A program made the position numbers and the translations under genes. Below the pieces are notes generated by a model that was given only the letters and a program-made list of their open reading frames with translations, was not told the DNA's origin and made no database searches. This document shows, piece after piece, positions 1-7,559 of a stretch of DNA of 17,353 nt. This DNA comes from Candidatus Taylorbacteria bacterium RIFCSPHIGHO2_02_FULL_44_12 (GTDB taxonomy: Bacteria; Patescibacteriota; Minisyncoccia; Phycocordibacterales; PALSA-1337), in the NCBI GenBank assembly GCA_001822575.1, contig MHRM01000015.1:1-17353 (forward strand), read 5' to 3'. The number at the start of each line of letters is the position of its first letter. The first letter of the stretch is position 1.

Positions 1-93
1 ATGAGGAAGAGGTGGGAGGGGTAAATGTTGTATTTGAAACTGTCTGTGGAGGCTGGTTGTTTGAATTGTTGTCCATGCTTTTTTATTTAATTT

Positions 94-819
94 TTAATTA
101 TCATCAGCATTGATGGTAGTAGTTGCATTTCCTCGTAATCCCATACTATGAGCGATGGCCCGTACTACGGCGGTCAGAGCTTCACGAACATCTTTGATGG
201 CTTGAATGGCTTCTCGGCCGACAGCCCTGGGTTTCTCTAGCTTTACACTGACAGACGAGCTGGCATTGGTATCAATATCGTTGGATTGACTCGGTTCGTA
301 AGAGACTAGGGTGGCAATAGTAGCCTTGGCGGCTGTGAATTTAGTGTCAGCCAGGATCAAAAGCCGATTTGCTTCGGTGGCATCGCGTCCGGACTCTCGC
401 ATTTTGTCTATCCTGGATACGATTCTTCCCCGGATTTGGGTCAGATTGGAAAGAGCCAATTCTAATTGTTTTATCAGTCTGGATTGTTCGGCTTTGAAAA
501 GATCAAGACGAATGGCGACCCGAGCTTCTTTGACCATTGGACGGGTACTGGTTGCTATGGGGCGACGGTCTCTTTTGTTATCATCACTTTCATTTTTTAT
601 TTGGTTATTTATTCGCAATTTTTCCCGGATCATAACGGGAATGGGGCGGGGGCTTTGTATCTTAGTGTCTACAGAAGTGTTTGTTCTGCGAGAGTTTTCG
701 GTATTGGTAACCGAAGCATCTGCATCTGTTGTCATTATAGTTTCTTCTGCGTGAATAATACCTGGAAGGAAGAAAGCTAGAAGCAAAATAATTGCAAGTG
801 TCGGGTGATAGGTTTTCAT
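94..819 (-). CDS. Secreted hypothetical protein with a charged helical C-terminal half
   Basis: The start is placed at the ATG at 819 because the protein then opens with a typical signal peptide: a short polar N-terminus (MKTYHP), a hydrophobic core (LAIILLLAFFLPG) and a likely signal peptidase I site after IIHA at about residue 24. The frame stays open upstream to 921, but that extension would bury the signal. The mature part, 241 aa in total with the signal, is rich in Thr, Ser, Asn and Arg up to about residue 100. It is then alpha-helical and charged, with a C-terminal segment (AVGREAIQAIKDVREALTAV) that resembles the helical ends of small exported proteins of unknown function in CPR genomes. 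I see no catalytic motif and assign no function. It is the last of three minus-strand genes, separated from hppA by about 400 bases, so it is probably transcribed separately. No Shine-Dalgarno sequence is visible. Confidence 0.6.
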   Translation of the reverse strand: MKTYHPTLAIILLLAFFLPGIIHAEETIMTTDADASVTNTENSRRTNTSVDTKIQSPRPIPVMIREKLRINNQIKNESDDNKRDRRPIATSTRPMVKEARVAIRLDLFKAEQSRLIKQLELALSNLTQIRGRIVSRIDKMRESGRDATEANRLLILADTKFTAAKATIATLVSYEPSQSNDIDTNASSSVSVKLEKPRAVGREAIQAIKDVREALTAVVRAIAHSMGLRGNATTTINADDN

Positions 820-1217
820 ATTGGTTTTGGTATTTGAATAATAAGGAATATGAAATAGTATAACATAGAAATTAAAGATCCCCAGCAAATACTTGACCCT
901 CCAGACACGGGTTGATCTCATCGCTCCCTACAGAGACTAGCGACGAGATCACCCTATTTCTCGCCGCCGCAAGGAACGGGTAGTATTACAATGCATGTGC
1001 GGCGGCTCCGAAGATGTCTGGATGGTCAAGTATTTGCTGGGGGTCTTCGGACGCCCAAAGCCGTATCATTTCCTTCACAAACCCGACTTTTAAAAAAACA
1101 AAGATTATATACTGTATACAACTCGCGTTCTGCTAAAGAATCAGGGTTTGTGAAGGAGATGATCGGCGGAGGGCGGAATATGTCTGCAGGACAGGCAGAA
1201 AAAACAGAGCATTATCC
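820..1217. other. Gene-free interval with inverted repeats
   Basis: This stretch of about 400 bases lies between the stop of hppA and the start of the secreted protein. A 76-codon plus-strand frame at 991-1221 has no recognisable content and I do not call it a gene. The interval holds two inverted repeats: an 8-bp GC-only pair (963-970 with 999-1006) and a perfect 14-bp pair (1071-1084 with 1144-1157). Neither is followed by a clear T-run on either strand, so I do not call a terminator. Confidence 0.5.
1071..1157. repeat. Perfect 14-bp inverted repeat with 59-bp spacer
   Basis: TCCTTCACAAACCC at 1071-1084 is the exact reverse complement of 1144-1157. The spacer is A+T-rich in its middle and contains no gene. 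The arms could fold as a long hairpin in RNA from either strand or mark the ends of a very small non-autonomous element. I see no flanking target-site duplication. Confidence 0.6.
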
Positions 1218-3203
1218 TTAAACAATGAATGCAACAATCAGAAGAGCAACAATATTGAGGATTTTGATCATTGGGTTGATGGCTGGACCAGCTGTGTCTT
1301 TGTAGGGGTCACCGACTGTGTCGCCGGTAACGGCCGCCTTATGAGCATCGGAACCTTTGCCGCCGTGGTTGCCTTGCTCAATGTGTTTTTTGGCATTGTC
1401 CCAAGCCCCGCCGCCTGATGTCATAGATATAGCTACGAATAGTCCGGTAATGATACTGCCCACCAGTAGTCCTCCCAGAGCAACTGGTCCCAAAACAAAA
1501 CCGACGAGAATGGGAGCTAGAATAGGAATGAGGGCAGGAATGATCATGGCTTTGAGGGCCGCTCGGGTAACGATATCTACGGCTTGGGCATAGTCAGGTT
1601 TGGTTGTGCCCTCCATAAGACCTCGGATCTCTCGGAATTGACGACGGATCTCTTCAACGACCTTACTGGCGGCTAGACCAACAGCTTCCATAGACAAGGC
1701 CGCAAAATAATAAGGCAATAGTCCACCGATGAATAGTCCGACAATCACTTTTGGATCATTCAAGCTAAAGGAAAAACCGGGTCCTACCGCTTCGGTATAT
1801 GAAGCAAAAAGCACCAAGGCGGCCAAACCGGCAGAACCTATGGCATAGCCCTTGGTAACAGCCTTGGTAGTATTACCAACAGCATCTAGAGGATCGGTAA
1901 CATTGCGGACTTCGGGCGGCAAATGAGCCATTTCGGCTATACCGCCAGCATTGTCAGTGATAGGTCCATAGACATCTATGGCAATAATTATGCCGGCCAT
2001 AGAAAGCATGCTCATGGCGGCAATGGCAATACCATACAAACCGGCAAAGTAGTAGGCAGTTAGGATTCCGGCCACAATCACTATCAGAGGCCATGCTGTT
2101 GCCTTCATGGATATAGCTAGGCCTTGAATGATATTGGTTCCATGGCCAGACAGGGAGGCTTCGGCAATGGATTGGACGGGAGCGTATTTTGTGGAAGTAT
2201 AGTATTCGGTAACGACGACCAATAGAGCTGTAACGATCAGACCGACGATGGCGCAGAGGAATAACTGGATGGCAGTATATATGCCATTGTCTCCCATGAT
2301 AGAAGAAGTCAGAGGATAAAAAGCCAAAGCTGATAGTATTCCAGTGGCGGCAAGGCCTTTGTATAGAGCCCCCATTATATTCTCGGAGCGTCCCAAACGA
2401 ACGAACCATGTGCCGATGACTGAAGCAATGATGGCCATGCCACCAATAGCCAAGGGATATATGACGGCATTTTGATTTCCTGGGAATAAAGAATATCCCA
2501 AGATCATGGCGGCAATAGTTGTGACAGCGTATGTTTCAAATAGATCGGCGGCCATTCCAGCGCAATCGCCGACATTGTCACCAACATTGTCGGCGATAAC
2601 TCCCGGGTTCCTGGGATCATCTTCGGGAATACCAGCCTCTACTTTGCCGACAAGGTCAGTGCCGACATCAGCGGCTTTGGTGAAAATACCTCCACCCAGT
2701 CTAGCGAATATAGAAATAAGGCTGGCCCCAAAGCCCAAGCCAATCAGAGCGGAAATATCCTTCGTAAGACTATAAAAGATCGTAATACCAAGAAGAGCTA
2801 GACCTACGACCAAAAGGCCCGTAACAGCCCCACCTCTAAAGGCCACAGAAAGAGCACTGGAGAGACCGTCTCTAGCCGCTTCGGTGGTACGAACATTTGC
2901 CCGAACAGATACATTCATGCCTATATAACCAGCCAGACCAGATAGTATAGCTCCGACCAAGAAACCGAGAGCCAGAGTAATATTCAAGGCTAACCAAAGA
3001 ATAATAAATAAGATGATGGCGATAATAGCAATGGTTCGGTATTGGCGGTTGAGATAAGCCTTGGCGCCTTGCTGTATAGCCAAAGCGATCTCACCCATCC
3101 GTTCATTGCCAGCCGATTTCTTCATAATGGAAGATATCAGGAATAAACCATATCCAATAGCGATGATTGAGCTAGCGATAGAGAATATGATGTATGGATT
3201 CAT
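1218..3203 (-). CDS. hppA: Membrane-bound proton-pumping pyrophosphatase, K+-independent type
   Basis: This integral membrane pump hydrolyses cytoplasmic pyrophosphate and drives H+ across the membrane. It is 661 aa, close to the usual size of bacterial enzymes, with about 16 hydrophobic segments. The substrate loop DDPRNPGVIADNVGDNVGD holds the acidic residues that bind Mg-PPi, and the C-terminal loop GGGAWDNAKK with HKAAVTGDTVGDPYKDT is the second conserved catalytic region. GNTTKAVTKG has Lys at about residue 447 and Thr three residues later, the pair that marks the K+-independent H+-pumping subfamily (K+-dependent enzymes have Ala at the first site). The ATG at 3203 is preceded by A/T-rich sequence without a strong ribosome binding site. 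nusA ends 39 bases upstream on the same strand, so the two may be co-transcribed. The family call is near certain; the ion assignment is from family knowledge. Confidence 0.97.
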   Translation of the reverse strand: MNPYIIFSIASSIIAIGYGLFLISSIMKKSAGNERMGEIALAIQQGAKAYLNRQYRTIAIIAIILFIILWLALNITLALGFLVGAILSGLAGYIGMNVSVRANVRTTEAARDGLSSALSVAFRGGAVTGLLVVGLALLGITIFYSLTKDISALIGLGFGASLISIFARLGGGIFTKAADVGTDLVGKVEAGIPEDDPRNPGVIADNVGDNVGDCAGMAADLFETYAVTTIAAMILGYSLFPGNQNAVIYPLAIGGMAIIASVIGTWFVRLGRSENIMGALYKGLAATGILSALAFYPLTSSIMGDNGIYTAIQLFLCAIVGLIVTALLVVVTEYYTSTKYAPVQSIAEASLSGHGTNIIQGLAISMKATAWPLIVIVAGILTAYYFAGLYGIAIAAMSMLSMAGIIIAIDVYGPITDNAGGIAEMAHLPPEVRNVTDPLDAVGNTTKAVTKGYAIGSAGLAALVLFASYTEAVGPGFSFSLNDPKVIVGLFIGGLLPYYFAALSMEAVGLAASKVVEEIRRQFREIRGLMEGTTKPDYAQAVDIVTRAALKAMIIPALIPILAPILVGFVLGPVALGGLLVGSIITGLFVAISMTSGGGAWDNAKKHIEQGNHGGKGSDAHKAAVTGDTVGDPYKDTAGPAINPMIKILNIVALLIVAFIV

Positions 3204-3242
3204 AGTGATATTGTTTTAATAATTAAAATTATGGATCAGATC

Positions 3243-4391
3243 CTAGGGGGTTTCTGTTTGAGATGAGGATATTTCGGTGCTTCCAGATGAACGAATGTCA
3301 ATCTTCCAGCCGGTAAGTTTGGCGGCTAGGCGGACATTTTGGCCGCCGCGGCCGATGGCTAGGGACTGTTCATCTTCGGTTACGGTGATGATAGCTCTAT
3401 GTTCTTTTTCGTCAAGCTCAATACTGACTACTTCGGCGGGGGAAAGGGATTCTTCTATGAATAGGGCTGGGTCCTCATTCCATTCCACGATATCTATTTT
3501 TTCACCAGAAAGTTCGCTGGTGACAGTGCCGACCCGTACTCCGCGTTGCCCGACCAATGAGCCGATCGGGTCAATATGAGGATCGTGGGAGACGACGGCG
3601 ATCTTGGATCGTGAGCCAGCTTCGCGGGCTATGATCTTGATTTCTACCGTTCCTTGTGATATTTCGGGGGCTTCGGCTTCAAAGAGTTTGGCTAGAAACT
3701 TGGGATGAGAACGCGATAATTTGAGAACAATGCCCTTTGGGGTTTCTTCAACAGCATAAAGAAAGGCCCGAATACGGTCTCCGGTTTTCCAGCGTTCGCT
3801 GGGAATCTGTTCTTCATAAGGAACGACGCCGACGGCTCTGCCCATATCTATATAGACTATACCGCGCTCTACGCGCTCTACGGTACCGGCTACTATTTCG
3901 CCCTCTTTCTGGCCATATTCCGCCATGACAGAGACTTTTTCTGCTTCGCGGATCTTTTGGATGATGATTTGTTTGGCAGTTTGGGCGGCAATCCTTCCAA
4001 AGTCAGCCCTAGCTTCTAGAGGGAATACCAATTCATCGCCAACAACAGCATCTCGCTTGATCTTTCTGGCATCTTCAGTCAGCAAGTGTTGTTCGGGGTT
4101 GAAACGGATCTTGATATCTTCCAGAGCGGTCTCCTTGAGATTTGTTTCTGGCTCTTCATCGCCTTCCATGATCACTTGGGCCCGATCAACGACGATCTTG
4201 ACCTGCCAGAACTCTACTGTGCCGCTATTGGAGTCAAATGAAGCACGGATTATCTGACCCTTCTTGCCATATTCCTTTTTGTAAGCTGTGGCTAGGGACA
4301 TAGCTATGGCTTCTAGGGTCTTCTCGCGCGGTATGCCGCGTTCTTCTTCTAGCTGTTGAACAACGGAGTTTATAGTTTTTAGATCAAACAT
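3243..4391 (-). CDS. nusA: Transcription termination/antitermination factor NusA
   Basis: NusA binds RNA polymerase and nascent RNA and modulates pausing, termination and antitermination. The 382-aa product has the expected order. The NusA N-terminal domain covers about residues 1-125 and includes EKTLEAIAMSLATAYKKEYG. An S1 domain follows at about 135-205 (GTVERVERGIVYIDMGRAVG). Two KH domains follow: the first holds SHDPHIDPIGSLVGQRGVRV, and the second ends with EDEQSLAIGRGGQNVRLAAK and TGWKIDI. It lacks the acidic C-terminal repeats of the E. coli protein, as most bacterial NusA proteins do. The ATG at 4391 matches the conserved N-terminus of the family. It lies directly upstream of hppA on the same strand, and its 5' side faces the divergent DGR-1 locus. 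Confidence 0.97.
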   Translation of the reverse strand: MFDLKTINSVVQQLEEERGIPREKTLEAIAMSLATAYKKEYGKKGQIIRASFDSNSGTVEFWQVKIVVDRAQVIMEGDEEPETNLKETALEDIKIRFNPEQHLLTEDARKIKRDAVVGDELVFPLEARADFGRIAAQTAKQIIIQKIREAEKVSVMAEYGQKEGEIVAGTVERVERGIVYIDMGRAVGVVPYEEQIPSERWKTGDRIRAFLYAVEETPKGIVLKLSRSHPKFLAKLFEAEAPEISQGTVEIKIIAREAGSRSKIAVVSHDPHIDPIGSLVGQRGVRVGTVTSELSGEKIDIVEWNEDPALFIEESLSPAEVVSIELDEKEHRAIITVTEDEQSLAIGRGGQNVRLAAKLTGWKIDIRSSGSTEISSSQTETP

Positions 4392-4511
4392 GGTATTTTT
4401 TTATTTATGAACCCGACAATTAAACTTAATCTTTTAACTAAAATGTCCGCCGGGGGGCGAACAGGGAGAAACACAGCAAAAGCATAACATAGCATACTTA
4501 TCCCCACACTA

Positions 4512-4540
4512 TTGACATTTACTGGATTTAGGCGTACCAT
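4512..4540 (+). promoter_or_regulatory. Candidate sigma-70 promoter P1 for VP1
   Basis: A perfect -35 box TTGACA at 4512-4517 and TACCAT at 4535-4540 (4 of 6 to consensus) are separated by 17 bases. It points toward VP1, 188 bases downstream. Confidence 0.5.
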
Positions 4541-4554
4541 TGTGGAGTAGTTCT

Positions 4555-4583
4555 TTGACACAAATCGTGCTAATTAGCAAAAT
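4555..4583 (+). promoter_or_regulatory. Candidate sigma-70 promoter P2 for VP1
   Basis: A second perfect TTGACA at 4555-4560 is followed after 17 bases by CAAAAT at 4578-4583 (4 of 6). Two properly spaced TTGACA boxes within 45 bases suggest tandem promoters upstream of VP1. Confidence 0.45.
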
Positions 4584-4727
4584 GTCCCCATTTGCCACAG
4601 CATTCAGTTGCTTGAGTTTCTTAAATAATATCAGGCCATTGAGTGCTGTGGTGAAGAGTCCAGCAAAAATAAAAAACTTGATATGTCCCAAAAAGGGGAT
4701 AGGTCAAAAATAAAAGGATAAGTTCAC

Positions 4728-5318
4728 ATGAATGCGTCTGAATTCGGTTGTGGTGCGGGTCACGAACTGGCAATCACGGCAGCTAAAGTTGGTTGGGAGC
4801 TAACGGATTTCTCGGAGCTTACGCAGAGCGAGGATAAGTGCCGCCAGGTGCTTTCTTTCCTGCGTGGGCGTGCCGAGATCAAGTCACTTGAACATATTAT
4901 AAACTGCGATGTCCCAGTTTTCGTTCCTAATAACTGGGAAGTGCTTCCCGAAACAGAACAGTTGCCAAATAGGGTTCGAGGTTTGGTTAAGTTTGATCCC
5001 AAAAAGATCATTCTACATCTGGCAAACGGACAGAAAGGTGCCAAGTGTATTGTAGGAAACGAGCTTCGCCTGGAGCTCGCCAAGGAGCGGGTCTACACCG
5101 CTCATATCCTTGATTACCTTCTCCGTCCTGAAAATCAACACCTTATTCCAGAAGAGTGGAAAGGTAAAGCCATATTTTTCTGGGGAACGATTTACCGCGA
5201 CTCTGGCGACCTCTGTGTCCGTTGCCTCTACTGGTTCGGCGGCAGGTGGTGCTGGGGCTGCTTCTGGCTTGTCTTTGATTTCCGCGTTGGCGATCCGGCC
5301 GCGGTCTCCGCAAGTTAG
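4728..5318 (+). CDS. DGR-1 variable (target) protein VP1 with C-terminal variable region
   Basis: This is the protein diversified by DGR-1. It is 196 aa, with ATG at 4728 preceded by AAGGAT at good spacing. No signal peptide or membrane segment is visible. Residues 1-85 are of unknown function. From about residue 95 the sequence (VGNELRLELAKERVYTAHIL, IPEEWKGKAIFFWGTIYRD) has the look of CPR DGR target proteins, whose C-terminal domains usually adopt a C-type lectin fold. VR1 covers residues 156 to the last codon. Its diversified positions now encode mostly Trp, Cys, Gly, Phe and Val, a strongly aromatic surface, where the template encodes Asn, Asp and Tyr. The stop codon TAG lies just past the repeat and so cannot be mutated away. 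The fold is family inference; the target role follows from the repeat comparison. Confidence 0.85.
   Translation: MNASEFGCGAGHELAITAAKVGWELTDFSELTQSEDKCRQVLSFLRGRAEIKSLEHIINCDVPVFVPNNWEVLPETEQLPNRVRGLVKFDPKKIILHLANGQKGAKCIVGNELRLELAKERVYTAHILDYLLRPENQHLIPEEWKGKAIFFWGTIYRDSGDLCVRCLYWFGGRWCWGCFWLVFDFRVGDPAAVSAS
5193..5313 (+). repeat. DGR-1 variable repeat VR1 with IMH at its 3' end
   Basis: These 121 bases align without gaps to TR1 (5710-5830). They differ at 23 positions, and every one is an adenine in TR1: 13 A to G, 9 A to T, 1 A to C. Non-adenine positions are all identical. The 3' end GCCGCGGTCTCCGCAA is identical in both copies and is the likely initiation-of-mutagenic-homing site. It ends 2 bases before the stop codon. 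Confidence 0.95.
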
Positions 5319-5375
5319 CACTCAAGCTTCGGTCGCTCTGTACTTTGTGCACTGTGCACTGTGACCTTTGCTCTT

Positions 5376-5409
5376 GTTCCGCGCTCTATGGAGATCGCGG
5401 AACTTTTTT
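5376..5409 (+). terminator. Intrinsic terminator after VP1
   Basis: GTTCCGCG (5376-5383) pairs with CGCGGAAC (5396-5403). An inner CTC/GAG stem closes a TATG loop with a 2-base bulge, and six T follow (5404-5409). It lies 63 bases past VR1, so it could also act as the downstream hairpin that assists DGR target recognition. A GTGCACTGTGCAC element at 5347-5359 lies between. Confidence 0.85.
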
Positions 5410-5709
5410 ATGCTAGTATAGCCTTGGTAGTAGGCGAATCTGCAGGCGGTCAGGATTTTTCCGGCTTCCTGCGGCCGAATCCAGTATCCATGAGTTGAGA
5501 GCGTCTGCGGTTATGCCCGTCTTTGTTGACAGGTAGAACTCTGGATGGAGGACTTATGTAGAAACTTCAAAAAATGAAGCTACTTGGTATGGAATTTTTG
5601 AGCATTAATTCAAAGCCAGTTTGGTGTTGACTGTGCTAAATAAAATGCCAAATTAGATTCAACCCCGAGAGTATTCAAGGGGGGGTGGCATGGACGAACT
5701 TCCATACGA
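5410..5709 (+). other. Non-coding leader upstream of TR1
   Basis: This interval of about 300 bases between the VP1 terminator and TR1 has no convincing gene. It contains a bulged hairpin at 5558-5583 (GTAG-AAA-CTTC loop GAAG-CTAC), a TTGACT at 5627-5632 without a good -10 box at normal spacing, and a run of seven G at 5679-5685 just before TR1. It should hold the promoter and 5' part of the TR1 RNA, but I cannot place the start. Confidence 0.45.
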
Positions 5710-5830
5710 TACCGCAACTCTGGCAACCTCTATGTCCGTTACCTCTACTGGAACGACGACAGGTGGAACTGGAACTACAACTGGCTTGACAATGATTTCA
5801 GCGATGACAATCCAGCCGCGGTCTCCGCAA
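5710..5830 (+). ncRNA. DGR-1 template repeat TR1
   Basis: This is the RNA template for mutagenic reverse transcription into VP1. It matches VR1 at every non-adenine position over 121 bases. In the VR reading frame it is loaded with AAC, AAT, GAC and TAC codons, whose adenines lie at codon positions 1 and 2, so adenine mutagenesis changes amino acids with little risk of stop codons. It is on the same strand as VP1 and the RT. A 5-bp hairpin CGACT-TACC-AGTCG (5858-5871) sits 27 bases downstream, next to the stop of the minus-strand avd. Confidence 0.95.
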
Positions 5831-5872
5831 CTCTCTTCATTTCTCTTCCTCACGGAACGACTTACCAGTCGC

Positions 5873-6247
5873 CTACTTTGTGGAAGAGTTTTGTTTATTA
5901 CCAGTATTTTCCAGGGATTTTGCGAGTTGGCCACTCCAGCCACCGAGATTACGACCGATCTCATCTAGTTTCAATGACAGTGCAATGTATCTCTTGTCAT
6001 TGAGGGATTTTGATTCCCAGAGGATCATGATCAGTATTTTGGCGGCATCAACTTTCTTTATGGATAGACGAACATATGGTCGCTTCTCTTCTTTTGGTAG
6101 AAAGCTGGCGGCGGCGATAGCTTCTATAATTTCCACAAACAATGCATCAATACGATAACCAAAAGAATATCTTTGTGTCTTGGGGATATCATGGGCATAA
6201 CCATGCCAAAGCAAATATACATCCTTCACTTTCGCCAAAACTGGCAA
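5873..6247 (-). CDS. avd: DGR-1 accessory protein Avd (four-helix bundle), inverted
   Basis: Avd is the pentameric helical-bundle partner that binds the RT and TR RNA and is needed for cDNA synthesis in studied DGRs. This 124-aa copy shows the family pattern: an N-terminal LPVLAKVKDVYLLWHGY, then IPKTQRYSFGYRIDALFVEI, and near the C-terminus LDEIGRNLGGWSGQL. The in-frame start is TTG at 6247. No ATG or GTG lies between it and the upstream stop at 6274. An ATG at 6275 lies across the 13-base homopolymer in another frame, and 12 or 15 residues in the tract would join it in frame to give MKYPPPPR then ILPVLAKVKD. The gene lies opposite to TR1 and RT1, with its stop 43 bases from TR1, so avd mRNA and any long TR RNA are antisense to each other. 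Family call by motif; no search was run. Confidence 0.85.
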   Translation of the reverse strand: MPVLAKVKDVYLLWHGYAHDIPKTQRYSFGYRIDALFVEIIEAIAAASFLPKEEKRPYVRLSIKKVDAAKILIMILWESKSLNDKRYIALSLKLDEIGRNLGGWSGQLAKSLENTGNKQNSSTK

Positions 6248-6254
6248 AATCCGT

Positions 6255-6267
6255 GGGGGGGGGGGGG
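6255..6267. repeat. Homopolymer of 13 G at the avd/RT divergent junction of DGR-1
   Basis: An uninterrupted run of 13 G lies between the avd start (6247, minus strand) and the RT start (6280, plus strand). On the plus strand it ends 12 bases before the RT ATG, where it could serve as a G-rich ribosome binding region, and it is also inside a longer open frame from 6142. On the minus strand it reads as proline codons at the avd N-terminus. Runs of this length are prone to slippage. Confidence 0.9.
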
Positions 6268-6279
6268 TACTTCATTGAT

Positions 6280-7290
6280 ATGCCGCGAATTCAATTCAAA
6301 CATAGCTATGATCATATCATTTCTCTTGAAAATCTCCTTGGAGCGTGGAAAGAATTTTCTTGCGGAAAGCGGTCACGTAAAGATATCCAGGAATTTGAGC
6401 GTGATCTGATGGGAAATATTATCTCTCTACACCGCGATTTGGTGGCAAAAAATTACAGACACTCTGCCTATGAGGCATTCAAGGTTTATGATCCCAAGCC
6501 GAGGGATATTCACAAAGCCATTGTTCGCGACAGACTATTGCATCACGCTCTCCATAGGATGCTGTACCCGTTTTTTGACCGCACTTTCATATCAGATTCC
6601 TTATCTTCCAGGCTGGAGAAGGGAACACACAGGGCTGTCAATCGTTTTTGCAAATTTGCCTACAAAGTCTCGCAAAATCATACCAAAACAGCATGGGTTC
6701 TCAAATGTGACATCAGAAAGTTTTTTGCTTCAATTGATCAAGCCACACTTATTTCTATTCTGACCCGCTACATTCATGATAGGGATATTATTGGTCTGAT
6801 TTCAGAGATTATTGGTAGTTTTCACTCAACCGGAAAGGGAGTTGGTTTACCGCTTGGAAATCTAACCTCACAATTACTCGTCAATGTGTATATGAATGAG
6901 TTTGATCAATTCGTGAAGCACAAGCTCAAAGCAAAATGTTATATCCGTTACGCTGATGATTTTGTGATCCTCTCATCTGACAGATCGTGGATTCAGAGCA
7001 TTATTCCGCGCATAAATGATTTTCTCCGGCATAAACTGAATCTGGAGATTCATCCGAATAAAATGTCCATAAGGACCGTCTCTTCCGGAGTTGATTATCT
7101 TGGGTGGGTCAATTTTACCGATTATCGGGCATTGAGGACTGGCACGAAAAAGCGGATGTTCAGAAGGATTAGAGGGAAACAAGGCAAAATAGAAACAGTA
7201 CAATCATATCTGGGCATGTTAGGTCATGGAAATACCAAATTGTTACGGGATAGGGTTATTGATATTGCGAATGAATATGAAAATAAGTAA
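6280..7290 (+). CDS. DGR-1 reverse transcriptase
   Basis: This error-prone RT copies TR1 RNA with adenine-directed mutation. It is 336 aa from ATG 6280. The start is chosen because the conserved N-terminal segment HIISLENLLGAWKEF follows directly, while the upstream extension to 6142 would read through the G run. Domain signs are KVYDPKPRDIHKAIVRDRLL (RT1-2), KCDIRKFFASID with the catalytic Asp (motif A), GVGLPLGNLTSQLLVNVYM with the diagnostic DGR G-x3-SQ motif in place of the usual QG, and YIRYADDFVIL with the catalytic YADD at residues 224-227. The DYLGWVNF segment follows. There is no maturase, protease or RNase H domain. The G-x3-SQ motif separates it from group II intron and retron RTs. 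It lies 449 bases downstream of TR1, with avd divergent in between. Confidence 0.95.
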   Translation: MPRIQFKHSYDHIISLENLLGAWKEFSCGKRSRKDIQEFERDLMGNIISLHRDLVAKNYRHSAYEAFKVYDPKPRDIHKAIVRDRLLHHALHRMLYPFFDRTFISDSLSSRLEKGTHRAVNRFCKFAYKVSQNHTKTAWVLKCDIRKFFASIDQATLISILTRYIHDRDIIGLISEIIGSFHSTGKGVGLPLGNLTSQLLVNVYMNEFDQFVKHKLKAKCYIRYADDFVILSSDRSWIQSIIPRINDFLRHKLNLEIHPNKMSIRTVSSGVDYLGWVNFTDYRALRTGTKKRMFRRIRGKQGKIETVQSYLGMLGHGNTKLLRDRVIDIANEYENK

Positions 7291-7537
7291 GACGACTGAC
7301 ATGTTTCCTCATTATTTTGAAGTCTCTGAAGCCTAATTATACCGTCTTTTTACGCCAAGTCGTAATACACATATCCTTATTGCACTTTTTGTTGATATCT
7401 GGTAACACGGAAATATGTATTTCAACTATCTGGACCTCTTCAAGAGATAAAACATTATGCCAATCCAAAAAGGAAATTTCTATAATACCCTAACCGCTAC
7501 GCGGAGAAATACTAATGTTGGACAAGATCCGACCTCG

Positions 7538-7551
7538 CCCCATGCTATAAT
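7538..7551 (+). promoter_or_regulatory. Extended -10 promoter abutting pilB
   Basis: TGC followed by a perfect TATAAT (7546-7551) forms an extended -10 element. The ATG of pilB begins only 8 bases later, so transcription would start at or within a few bases of the start codon, giving a leaderless mRNA. A weak TTGGAC at 7518-7523 is too far upstream for standard spacing. No ribosome binding site precedes the ATG, which agrees with leaderless translation. Confidence 0.55.
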
Positions 7552-7559
7552 TTCCGGTA

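Larger units (their letters stand above)
4392..4727. other. Divergent intergenic region between nusA and DGR-1
   Basis: This interval of 336 bases separates minus-strand nusA from plus-strand VP1. I see no gene. Two TTGACA-type promoters for VP1 lie in its middle (listed separately), leaving a long leader of about 140-190 bases. The words ATGTCC and ATGTCCC occur three times (about 4442, 4582 and 4683), the last followed by AAAAAGGGGAT, which allows a short CCC/GGG hairpin about 30 bases before the VP1 start. A run of six G is at 4452-4457. Confidence 0.5.

Noticed and set aside
991..1221. 76-codon plus-strand frame between the secreted protein and hppA
   Set aside because: No ribosome binding site or recognisable content, and it spans the inverted repeats.
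5627..5659. TR1 promoter from TTGACT at 5627
   Set aside because: The nearest plausible -10 (TAGATT) is 21 bases away, outside normal spacing, so it is not called.
6280..7290. RT-1 as a retron or group II intron reverse transcriptase
   Set aside because: The G-x3-SQ motif, the nearby TR/VR pair and avd fit a DGR. There is no maturase domain, intron boundary or msr/msd-like RNA.
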